Source: an uncultured Candidatus Thioglobus sp. (lineage in GTDB: Bacteria > Pseudomonadota > Gammaproteobacteria > PS1 > Thioglobaceae). From it: 20,575 bases of DNA. The stretch is taken from the NCBI GenBank assembly GCA_910595805.1, contig CAJVCK010000013.1:1-20575 (forward strand), read 5' to 3'. A program made the position numbers and the translations under genes. Below, in pieces: positions 1 through 6,541 of this stretch (positions are counted from its first letter, which is position 1; each line of letters starts with the position of its first letter). The notes below the pieces were generated by a model. The model had not been told where the DNA came from, ran no database searches, and worked only from the letters and a program-made list of their open reading frames with translations.

Positions 1-276
1 TTCGGAGAAGGTGAATTGGCTTTAGCCAAGAGAGGCTGCCCTGGGGTAAATAATCAAAACGTGACTTTTTTACATGAAGTGTTTGCTGATCGAGGTTATA
101 ACGGCGTTGAAATGATTAATCGTGGTGAGCATGGTGCGGTTTTAGATAATGCCGACGCTATTATTGAGCAATACCAGCGATTTTTAGATGAAAAATCTTT
201 TAAAATTGATACAATTTGCTTTCATAGTGACAATTTAGCCTCTGTAGAAGCGTTAAAACAGCTTAATAATGCATAA
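1..276 (+). CDS. pxpA: 5-oxoprolinase subunit A (LamB/YcsF family), C-terminal part
   Basis: This is the last 91 codons of a gene whose start lies before the window. The frame is open from base 1, so the TTG at 16 is only an internal leucine codon. The visible part resembles the C-terminal end of LamB/YcsF proteins: a FGEGELALAKRG stretch, then EVFADRGYN, then a short helical tail containing ICFHSDN. Family members are usually about 245-255 residues, so roughly two thirds is missing. In the family, PxpA works with PxpB and PxpC in the cytoplasm to cleave 5-oxoproline (pyroglutamate) to glutamate using ATP. The stop codon overlaps the pxpB start by 8 bp, and pxpB and pxpC follow directly, which strongly supports the assignment. 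Confidence 0.9.
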   Translation, partial: FGEGELALAKRGCPGVNNQNVTFLHEVFADRGYNGVEMINRGEHGAVLDNADAIIEQYQRFLDEKSFKIDTICFHSDNLASVEALKQLNNA

Positions 277-952
277 TATTGTTTCAGCGGGTGAAAACTC
301 AATACTGATTTATTTTGGCGATAAGGTTGATGCTGCGCTTCCTGGAAAAATCGGAAATTTTGCAAATCAGCTAAAAAACACGCTAAGTGATTTCGTTATT
401 GACACTATCCCCTCTTACACTTCGCTGCATGTGAGTTATGATTTAAACAAAATCAGTTTTCAGGCGTTTTTTGACAAAGTAGAGGGTTTGTTGAATCAAC
501 AAGACGCTGATACTTTAATTGTAGAGCCTAAAACAACGCATATCCCTGTTTATTATGGCGTAGAAGTTGGCTTAGACCTTGAGCGATTATTGGCGGAGAA
601 AAACCTAGATTTAGAAAGTTTTATTGATATTCATACATCGCAAGAATATTTGGTTTATGCGATTGGCTTTAGCCCTGCGTTTGCTTTTTTAGGTGAAGTA
701 GATGAGCGTATACAATTGCCGCGCCTATCCACACCGAGAATTAAGATTCCTGCTGGTAGTGTCGGCATTGCTGAGAGTCAAACAGCCGCCTACCCCACTG
801 ATTCGTCCGGTGGTTGGAATATTGTTGGGCGAACCTTGTTAGACTTGTCACTCAACAACCCTGAGAATGTTGATAAATTTCGCGTTGGTGACAAGGTGAA
901 ATTTTATTCAATCACGCGTGATGAGTACCTTAAAAATGGCGGATTATTATGA
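269..952 (+). CDS. pxpB: 5-oxoprolinase subunit B (KipI family)
   Basis: A 227-residue protein of the KipI/PxpB (carboxyltransferase domain subdomain C/D) family at its normal length. Family signatures are GFSPAFAFLG at residues 133-142, the TPR...IPAGSVGIAE stretch around 155-169, and GGWNIVGRT at about 181-189. It forms a complex with PxpC; with PxpA the complex converts 5-oxoproline, ATP and water to glutamate, ADP and phosphate. In Bacillus the homologue KipI was first described as a histidine-kinase inhibitor, but the adjacent pxpA and pxpC make the metabolic role far more likely. The start ATG at 269 lies inside the end of pxpA (ATGCATAA) and the stop overlaps the pxpC start as ATGA, so the three are probably translationally coupled. 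Confidence 0.93.
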   Translation: MHNIVSAGENSILIYFGDKVDAALPGKIGNFANQLKNTLSDFVIDTIPSYTSLHVSYDLNKISFQAFFDKVEGLLNQQDADTLIVEPKTTHIPVYYGVEVGLDLERLLAEKNLDLESFIDIHTSQEYLVYAIGFSPAFAFLGEVDERIQLPRLSTPRIKIPAGSVGIAESQTAAYPTDSSGGWNIVGRTLLDLSLNNPENVDKFRVGDKVKFYSITRDEYLKNGGLL

Positions 953-1857
953 GCTTTAAGGTAATAAAATCTAGCTTTTTATCCACTGTGCAAGATTACG
1001 GGCGTCTTAATCATGGTGAGCATGGCATGAGTCAGTCAGGGGTAATGGATGAACACGCCTATGCGTGGGCCAATCATTTACTTAACAATCATTTCAATGA
1101 TGCAGTGGTAGAGATCACTTTTGGTGGTTTACAACTTGAAGCACAAGCAGATACGTTTGTTGCGGTGACAGGTGCAGATCTTGATTTTAAGATTAACGAT
1201 GAGCCTGTACAAATATGGCATGGGTTACAGATCCACAAGGGTGATGTGCTTAGCTGGGGTATGCCTAAAAGTGGTGTACGTGCATATTTAGCAGTTAAAG
1301 GTGGGTTTGATACATCGGTATTGTATGACTCAAGATCAGTGAATTTGCGTGAGCATATTGGTGCTAAATTGGCTGAAGGTGATGTGTTGCCATGTAAGGG
1401 TTTTGATGAGGTAACTTACCGTTTTATTCCACCCAAATATATACCCAATTACAATCAAGATATTACTTTAAAACTACTACCAACTTATCAATTTGATGAT
1501 TTTAGCATCAACCAACGAGATTTGTTTTTTAACCAAGATTACACCATTACCAATGCCAATGATCGAACTGGTTGTCGTTTAAGCGGCGCGCCAATCGCAA
1601 GTAAAAAAAAGCGCATGATATCAGAAGGAATTAGCTACGGCTGTGTGGAGATTGCCACTGACGGTTTGCCGATCATCTTACTGAAAGATACGCCTAGTAT
1701 TGGCGGCTACCCCAAGATTGGGACTGTGTTTTCATTGGATTTGGCTAAGCTTGCACAGCGACAGCCAAATACCAAACTACGGTTTGAATTAATAGATATT
1801 CATGAAGCTCAAAAACAGCGAAAGAAGTTTAACAAATTCTTTGAAATCAGTTTTTAA
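949..1857 (+). CDS. pxpC: 5-oxoprolinase subunit C (biotin-dependent carboxyltransferase-like family)
   Basis: A 302-residue protein matching the KipA/PxpC family. Near the N terminus is DYGRLNHGEHGMSQSGVMD followed by a WANHLLNN-like segment. Later come DRTGCRLSG, the SEGISYGCVEIATDG segment, and PSIGGYPKIGT near residue 260, which is typical of the family's active-site half. With PxpB it forms the catalytic complex that uses 5-oxoproline handled by PxpA. It is sometimes annotated as allophanate hydrolase subunit 2 or urea amidolyase-related from homology, but the pxpA-pxpB-pxpC order favours 5-oxoprolinase. The start overlaps the pxpB stop by 4 bp (ATGA). The stop shares the palindrome TTAA (1854-1857) with the stop of the convergent rhodanese gene. 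Confidence 0.93.
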   Translation: MSFKVIKSSFLSTVQDYGRLNHGEHGMSQSGVMDEHAYAWANHLLNNHFNDAVVEITFGGLQLEAQADTFVAVTGADLDFKINDEPVQIWHGLQIHKGDVLSWGMPKSGVRAYLAVKGGFDTSVLYDSRSVNLREHIGAKLAEGDVLPCKGFDEVTYRFIPPKYIPNYNQDITLKLLPTYQFDDFSINQRDLFFNQDYTITNANDRTGCRLSGAPIASKKKRMISEGISYGCVEIATDGLPIILLKDTPSIGGYPKIGTVFSLDLAKLAQRQPNTKLRFELIDIHEAQKQRKKFNKFFEISF

Positions 1858-2168
1858 TACAGTGTCATTGAGCTATCTACTTGCTTACCCCAGGCATCAA
1901 TACCACCACGTAAATTAATAATATTTTCAAACCCAATTGAGTCAAAGTAGCGCGCTACTTGCATTGAGCGAATGCCATGATGACAGATAATCACCGTTTC
2001 TTGGGATTTGTCTAGCGTATCGATATTAGCCATGATTTGACCCATAGGCAATAAAGTAGCATCTTCAAAATGACATTTATCCCATTCCCATTGCTCACGC
2101 ACATCGAGCAATAATGGAGAGTTGTCTTTTAAATATTCATCAAGTTCAATAGCGGATAAATCTTTCAT
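1854..2168 (-). CDS. Single-domain rhodanese (sulfurtransferase-like protein)
   Basis: A 104-residue cytoplasmic protein made of one rhodanese domain. It has the LLLDVREQWEW strand (residues 20-29), the active-site loop CHHGIRS (62-68) with Cys62 as the expected persulfide-carrying cysteine, and LRGGIDAW near the C terminus (86-93). The CxxGxRS loop length is that of sulfurtransferases rather than the longer Cdc25-like loop. It resembles GlpE/PspE-size stand-alone rhodaneses, but the natural sulfur donor and acceptor cannot be read from sequence. It begins 6 nt after the stop of the zincin/VWA gene on the same strand, so it is probably the last gene of that operon. No clear ribosome site precedes the ATG, which fits coupling. 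The stop overlaps pxpC. Confidence 0.88.
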   Translation of the reverse strand: MKDLSAIELDEYLKDNSPLLLDVREQWEWDKCHFEDATLLPMGQIMANIDTLDKSQETVIICHHGIRSMQVARYFDSIGFENIINLRGGIDAWGKQVDSSMTLY

Positions 2169-2174
2169 ATTTTT

Positions 2175-3524
2175 TTAATTTAATTGGATACGAGAACCCC
2201 ATGGTACGCGTTCTTTACCTTTAATTAGCCACAAAACCGGGTAATCGGGCTCAAAATCAGGAAATTTACCCTTAGCATCGGTGAAGTAAATAAGTACATC
2301 TGATGGCGTATCCTGAGTGTTAATGTAGTTAAAGACTGGGTTAAAATTGGTGCCTTTTCCGCCACCGAGTGATGCTGGAAAATGTAACTCATCCCAGGCT
2401 TCATAGCGCCAAGGTGAATGCTCTGAGAGTTTGTCATCACAAGCAAGTAAAGTAATGCCAGCGCGTAAATTTGCTTTAATGGCATCAACTTCAGAAACAA
2501 ATTCATCAATCTCTTCCTGTGAGATAGAGCCAGAAGTATCAATCGCCACAGTAATATCAAGTTGATGAGATCTGAGCGATGGCATAATTGCCTCTCCTGG
2601 TCGGCGTGATGGGCGCGCATAGGAGAAGTCATCGCGAGCAAAGGTTGACATATACTGTGCTAAAAGTGATTGCCATGAGACTTGAGGTTGTAAGAAAAAA
2701 TCAATTAGCTTGGCAAATTCGCCATCAAGTTTACCGGCTTGTTGCGCCAACTGTGCGGAGGACGCTAAGTTCTTTTGCCATTGCGTAGCCAGTTTATCTA
2801 CTTCATCCGGCTGTAGAGCTGGCGGCTGCTGTGCAAGCTGTGACATGCCACCTTGATTGTTGTCGTTTGAATTAGAATCTGAAGTAGATTGTTGTTCTTG
2901 CTCCTTTTCTTTTTGTAAATCATCTTCACGCATGCCGCCATCTGAGGACTTAGAATCATCGTTGGCCTGGTCATCATATAAGTGCTGATCCATCGGCTCT
3001 TGATCAAGATTATCATCGATCATTGGGTAGATTTCTTCAGCAATCATGCCTTCATATTGACGAAAAATTGGTACATCAATTGGTGGATGAAAGCCTTCTT
3101 TAACTAACAGCGGATTAATGGCAAAATCACAAGCAAGATCCCACTTGTGTTTAGTGCGATTGCCACGGCGCGCAAAATGTGTAAGCGCACAATGAAGCGC
3201 TTCATGAATTAGTACAAATTTGATTTGATGATTGTTTAACGAATCAATAAACTTTGGATTGTAGTAGAAATTTTTAGCATCAGTAGCGCTGGTTTTACAC
3301 CAGGAGTCAGCAGCAACTAATGGAAGGCGTAAGACTAAATTACCTAAAAAAGGTTTGTCTAACATAAGTTGTGTACGGGCTTTAGTTAGGCATTTTTTTA
3401 TTACTTCTAGTTCTGTAGTACTAAGCGTATCATCTTGTTCTGGCTGGACAATATCTTCGCCAACCACCCTAACCTTCTGGTCAGGTTTGATTGATCCATC
3501 TTGCCATGTTGGATACTTATCCAA
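2175..3524 (-). CDS. VWA-like protein with zincin-type HExxH region (DUF2201 family)
   Basis: A 449-residue soluble protein. The N-terminal half has HEALH at residues 107-111 followed by His116 (HExxHxxxxH), the layout of a zinc-metallopeptidase-like site, and a KWDLACDFAIN segment behind it. Residues about 165-240 form a low-complexity acidic, Gln/Asn/Ser-rich linker. The C-terminal half is a VWA domain with a MIDAS metal site: DTSGS at 329-333, Thr392 in GGGKGTNF, and Asp416 in FTDAKG. This is the DUF2201/putative metallopeptidase arrangement; proteolysis is not established for it here. The start is TTG, chosen because an AGGGAG ribosome site overlaps the stop codon of the upstream ATPase gene only 9 nt away and no better ATG aligns with the conserved region. 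It is probably translated with, and works with, the MoxR-type ATPase. Confidence 0.85.
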   Translation of the reverse strand: MDKYPTWQDGSIKPDQKVRVVGEDIVQPEQDDTLSTTELEVIKKCLTKARTQLMLDKPFLGNLVLRLPLVAADSWCKTSATDAKNFYYNPKFIDSLNNHQIKFVLIHEALHCALTHFARRGNRTKHKWDLACDFAINPLLVKEGFHPPIDVPIFRQYEGMIAEEIYPMIDDNLDQEPMDQHLYDDQANDDSKSSDGGMREDDLQKEKEQEQQSTSDSNSNDNNQGGMSQLAQQPPALQPDEVDKLATQWQKNLASSAQLAQQAGKLDGEFAKLIDFFLQPQVSWQSLLAQYMSTFARDDFSYARPSRRPGEAIMPSLRSHQLDITVAIDTSGSISQEEIDEFVSEVDAIKANLRAGITLLACDDKLSEHSPWRYEAWDELHFPASLGGGKGTNFNPVFNYINTQDTPSDVLIYFTDAKGKFPDFEPDYPVLWLIKGKERVPWGSRIQLN

Positions 3525-3532
3525 AATGCTCC

Positions 3533-4573
3533 CTAGTCAAACATCGTATCAGCGATTTGACTAGCCCAATCGGAAAACTCAGGAATGGCAAAAATATCCT
3601 CACCAATTGCGCGCTGCATATCTGAAACCAACATAACGCCAAGTTCTTTTTGTGGAAAATCGCGTGCAAAGTTAAGAATATTGCCCCAAACCTGCTTTGC
3701 ATTGCCTTTGTCTTTAACGCTAATAGCCCTACCCACTAGTGCCGAACAGATAGCATATTGAAGGTCAATTGCATCAGGAATAGAAACCGACTCACCATTC
3801 ACAATCGCATCTAAATCTGGCAAGTCTTCGAGGTGCTCTATAAAGGTTGCGACTTCAACGCCGGCCACTTCACCGACACAAGCGCTGGCTGCTTGTCTAA
3901 ATAAATTAAGATTGTCATCAAATTTTTGCAAGGCGCGATGCGCAAATTCCCATGTTCTTGGTGATGGGAAAGCCACTGGATTATGTGCCGGATCAAACTC
4001 AAATAAATGCTCTGGACGATAACGCAAGAAACCGATAATGCGTTCATCAATATTGTTTTTATATGCCCAAGCAACCCAATCATCAAGATTAACATCAAGC
4101 TCATAATGAGAGAAACGATTAGCTAATGGTGCTGGCATCGAATAGGTAACACCACGGTCACCTTGGCGGTTACCCGCGGCAAAAATCACCCAGCCTTCTG
4201 GCACAATGTAGTCGCCTAAACGACGGTCTAAAATCAGCTGATATGCTGCAGCTGATACCGTTGGCGGTGCTGAAGTGATCTCATCTAAAAATAAAATACC
4301 CTGCTCACCATGGCGCGCCGCATCAGGCAAAAGTGACGGGATAGACCAATCAACTAAGTCACCATTCTTAAACGGGATGCCACGCAGATCACTTGGTTCC
4401 ATTTGTGATAGACGAATATCAATCATTGGTACATCGTGTTCAATTGCTACTTGTGAAATAATTTGAGACTTTCCAATACCAGGCGCACCCCACAACATGA
4501 CTGGTGTGTGATGACCATGTATAACAGACTCAAACTCTTGAGTAAGGATTTTGCTAACTTGTTCTGGGCGCAT
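3533..4573 (-). CDS. MoxR-type AAA+ ATPase
   Basis: A 346-residue AAA+ ATPase. Walker A is GAPGIGKS (residues 29-36), Walker B ILFLDE (93-98), sensor 1 is FAAGNR (Asn135), and LANRFSHY at about 150-157 supplies the likely arginine finger Arg153. The MEPSDLRGIPF segment (58-68) is typical of the MoxR branch. MoxR ATPases commonly pair with VWA-domain partners and act as chaperone-like remodelers, for example in metal-cofactor or complex activation. Here the VWA partner is the next gene, 8 nt downstream on the same strand. The substrate is unknown. The ATG at 4573 is close to Walker A as in relatives. The gene is divergent from the ybeD-like gene across a 63-bp gap. Confidence 0.9.
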   Translation of the reverse strand: MRPEQVSKILTQEFESVIHGHHTPVMLWGAPGIGKSQIISQVAIEHDVPMIDIRLSQMEPSDLRGIPFKNGDLVDWSIPSLLPDAARHGEQGILFLDEITSAPPTVSAAAYQLILDRRLGDYIVPEGWVIFAAGNRQGDRGVTYSMPAPLANRFSHYELDVNLDDWVAWAYKNNIDERIIGFLRYRPEHLFEFDPAHNPVAFPSPRTWEFAHRALQKFDDNLNLFRQAASACVGEVAGVEVATFIEHLEDLPDLDAIVNGESVSIPDAIDLQYAICSALVGRAISVKDKGNAKQVWGNILNFARDFPQKELGVMLVSDMQRAIGEDIFAIPEFSDWASQIADTMFD

Positions 4574-4636
4574 AATGTTGCTTTAAAATAAAAAACTCAC
4601 CCTATTTTATAGTAATAGGCGATAAAATTACCCAAT
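4574..4636. promoter_or_regulatory. Divergent promoter region between the MoxR ATPase and ybeD-lipB-lipA
   Basis: This 63-bp AT-rich gap must hold the start signals of both operons. On the minus strand a TATAAA (4606-4611) lies 18 bp from a weak TTGGGT (4630-4635). On the plus strand TATAGT (4608-4613) overlaps it but lacks a good -35. A 6-bp inverted repeat, CCTATT at 4601-4606 and AATAGG at 4614-4619, brackets these -10-like boxes and could be an operator or chance. Assignments are by eye. Confidence 0.35.
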
Positions 4637-4921
4637 ATGACTAAGCCTACTATCAAACCAAGTTCTGAAGATTTATTTAATTTTCCTTGTGATTACCCAA
4701 TCAAAATTATGGGTAAGGATTGTATTGAGCTAAGCACAACTATGTGTCGTATCATTGAGCGCCATGCTGGAAAAATACACCCAAATCAGATTAGTAGTAA
4801 GAAGAGCTCAAAAGGAAGTTATATCTCTTACACGGTTAGAATTGTGGCGACTAGTCGTGCACAGCTTGATTCAATTAATCAAGAATTACAAGATGACCCT
4901 TTGGTCGCCTATATTTTGTAA
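4637..4921 (+). CDS. ybeD: DUF493/YbeD family protein
   Basis: A 94-residue protein matching the small YbeD (DUF493) family. It has the FPCDYPIKIMGKD start, an IERHAG helix end at about residues 35-40, and the SSKGSYISYTVRI strand region (about 56-68), ending in a short strand YIL. YbeD has an ACT-like ferredoxin fold and is suspected of an allosteric or regulatory role, but its function is not established. As in Escherichia coli, it sits immediately before lipB (6 nt), suggesting a link with lipoate metabolism. There is no clear Shine-Dalgarno sequence before the ATG. Confidence 0.88.
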   Translation: MTKPTIKPSSEDLFNFPCDYPIKIMGKDCIELSTTMCRIIERHAGKIHPNQISSKKSSKGSYISYTVRIVATSRAQLDSINQELQDDPLVAYIL

Positions 4922-4927
4922 CTGAGT

Positions 4928-5533
4928 ATGAAAATCATCAATCTTGGTATGCAAGATTATGTTCAAACCTGGGATGCCATGGTAAGCTTCACGCAAACAC
5001 GTGATGCTAATACTGAAAATGAATTGTGGATTGTTGAACATCCAAGTGTATTTACTCAGGGCATTTCTGGCAAAGCTGAACACATACTAGAAAGCAGTGA
5101 TATTCCTGTGGTTAAAACTGATCGCGGTGGTCAGATTACCTATCATGGGCCAGGACAACTGATTGTTTACTGTCTGATTGATTTAAAGCGATTAGGTATT
5201 GGTGTGAAGAAAATGGTGTCTTTGATCGAAACCTCTATTATGGATTTATTAACAATCCATGGAATCGAATCTCACTTGAAAGACGGTGCACCAGGCGTAT
5301 ACGTGGAAGGCGCTAAAATTGCCGCACTTGGCTTAAAAGTTAAAAATGGTAGAACTTACCATGGGTTAAGTTTAAACGTGTCTATGGATTTGTCAGCCTT
5401 CCAGAAAATAAACCCTTGTGGATATCAAGGATTGAAAGTAACACAAATGTGTGAATTAACGGATAATATTGACTCAGACAGTATTTCCAATGAGCTCACG
5501 CAGATTTTAAGTAACCATGTCGCAAGATATTGA
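4928..5533 (+). CDS. lipB: Octanoyl-[acyl-carrier-protein]:protein N-octanoyltransferase
   Basis: A 201-residue LipB. It transfers octanoate from acyl carrier protein to the lipoyl-domain lysine of enzymes such as pyruvate dehydrogenase and the glycine cleavage H protein, the first step of lipoate synthesis. Diagnostic parts are [13 protein letters not shown] (residues 66-78), Lys130 in [11 protein letters not shown], and Cys164 in NPCGYQGL. Lys130 and Cys164 correspond to the catalytic Lys/Cys pair of the family. The length is slightly below that of the E. coli protein (213). The 3' end overlaps lipA by 17 bp, so the two enzymes are probably translated from one mRNA with coupling. The ATG at 4928 has only a weak GAG upstream. 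Confidence 0.96.
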   Translation: MKIINLGMQDYVQTWDAMVSFTQTRDANTENELWIVEHPSVFTQGISGKAEHILESSDIPVVKTDRGGQITYHGPGQLIVYCLIDLKRLGIGVKKMVSLIETSIMDLLTIHGIESHLKDGAPGVYVEGAKIAALGLKVKNGRTYHGLSLNVSMDLSAFQKINPCGYQGLKVTQMCELTDNIDSDSISNELTQILSNHVARY

Positions 5534-6464
5534 AATTAAAGCCCTTAAGGGCGAATCAAAAACAGCGCGCTTAAAGATAAAGCCTGACGCTACGCGTACG
5601 CCACTCAGAAAACCGAGCTGGATTCGTATCAAGCATCCTGCAGGCTCTAAAGTAGACAAACTTAAAAAAACCTTACGTGATCAAAAACTGTTTACCGTTT
5701 GTGAAGAAGCGCAGTGCCCTAATTTAGGCGAATGCTTTAATCACGGCACCGCAACCTTTATGATTATGGGGCAAATCTGTACGCGTCGTTGCCCATTTTG
5801 TGATGTCGCACACGGTAAACCCAAACCACTTGATACAGATGAGCCACAACACTTGGCTGAAACCATCGAGAAAATGGCGCTTAAATACGTGGTGATTACT
5901 TCAGTGGATCGAGACGATCTACGTGATGGTGGTGCTAATCACTTTAAACAGTGTATTGATCAAATTAGACAAACCACTCCACAGGTTAAAATTGAAATAC
6001 TTACGCCTGATTTTAGAGGGCGTGTAGAAAAAGCCCTAGAGGTGCTTAAAACCTGCCCACCTGACGTGTTTAATCATAATCTTGAAACAGTGCCAAGCCT
6101 GTATCCTAAAGTACGCCCAGGTGCGAGTTATGAGTATTCATTAAAACTATTACAGTCATTCAAAAAACAGCACCCAGAGGTGACAACCAAATCAGGTTTG
6201 ATGCTAGGTGTGGGTGAGAGTGAACAGCAAGTATTGGATGTGTTAGCCGATCTTCGGGCACATGATGTTGATATGTTAACTCTAGGCCAATATTTACAAC
6301 CAAGTAGGCATCACTTAGCAGTTGAAGCCTTCATCACCCCTGAGCAGTTTGGTCGTTATAAAGTATTAGCAACGGAAATGGGCTTTTCCCAAGTGGCCAG
6401 TGGCCCAATGGTTCGTTCATCGTATCACGCCGATCTACAAGCGGCCGGCGAGTCAATTGGCTGA
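5517..6464 (+). CDS. lipA: Lipoyl synthase (radical SAM)
   Basis: A 315-residue LipA, which inserts two sulfur atoms into protein-bound octanoyl groups to make lipoyl cofactor. Both iron-sulfur cluster sites are visible: the auxiliary cluster cysteines Cys62, Cys67 and Cys73 in [12 protein letters not shown], and the radical-SAM CxxxCxxC cysteines Cys88, Cys92 and Cys95 in CTRRCPFC. The C-terminal VRSSYHA motif supplies the family's conserved serine ligand of the auxiliary cluster. Downstream segments [16 protein letters not shown] and [10 protein letters not shown] are characteristic. It starts inside lipB, without the ybeF gene that separates the two in E. coli. A strong hairpin terminator follows 26 nt after the stop. 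Confidence 0.97.
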   Translation: MSQDIEIKALKGESKTARLKIKPDATRTPLRKPSWIRIKHPAGSKVDKLKKTLRDQKLFTVCEEAQCPNLGECFNHGTATFMIMGQICTRRCPFCDVAHGKPKPLDTDEPQHLAETIEKMALKYVVITSVDRDDLRDGGANHFKQCIDQIRQTTPQVKIEILTPDFRGRVEKALEVLKTCPPDVFNHNLETVPSLYPKVRPGASYEYSLKLLQSFKKQHPEVTTKSGLMLGVGESEQQVLDVLADLRAHDVDMLTLGQYLQPSRHHLAVEAFITPEQFGRYKVLATEMGFSQVASGPMVRSSYHADLQAAGESIG

Positions 6465-6490
6465 CACTTTGGTTATTATTCATTAGACGA

Positions 6491-6521
6491 AAAAAATGGC
6501 TTCAATTAGAAGCCATTTTTT
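6491..6521. terminator. Bidirectional hairpin terminator between lipA and the RND permease
   Basis: A perfect 13-bp inverted repeat (6491-6503 and 6509-6521) with a 5-nt loop AATTA. The GC-containing core GGCTTC/GAAGCC is flanked by A6 on the left and T6 on the right, so each strand reads as stem then U-run. It lies between the convergent lipA and RND permease genes and should stop transcription from both sides. Confidence 0.88.
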
Positions 6522-6541
6522 ATTATCTTTATTAATTAAAA

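Noticed and set aside
2225..2641. A 138-codon minus-strand frame inside the zincin/VWA gene
   Set aside because: It is out of frame with the clear VWA domain and shows no family signature.
3355..3564. Plus-strand frame opposite the start of the zincin/VWA gene
   Set aside because: It is a Ser/Val-rich shadow frame with no supporting features, crossing two real genes.
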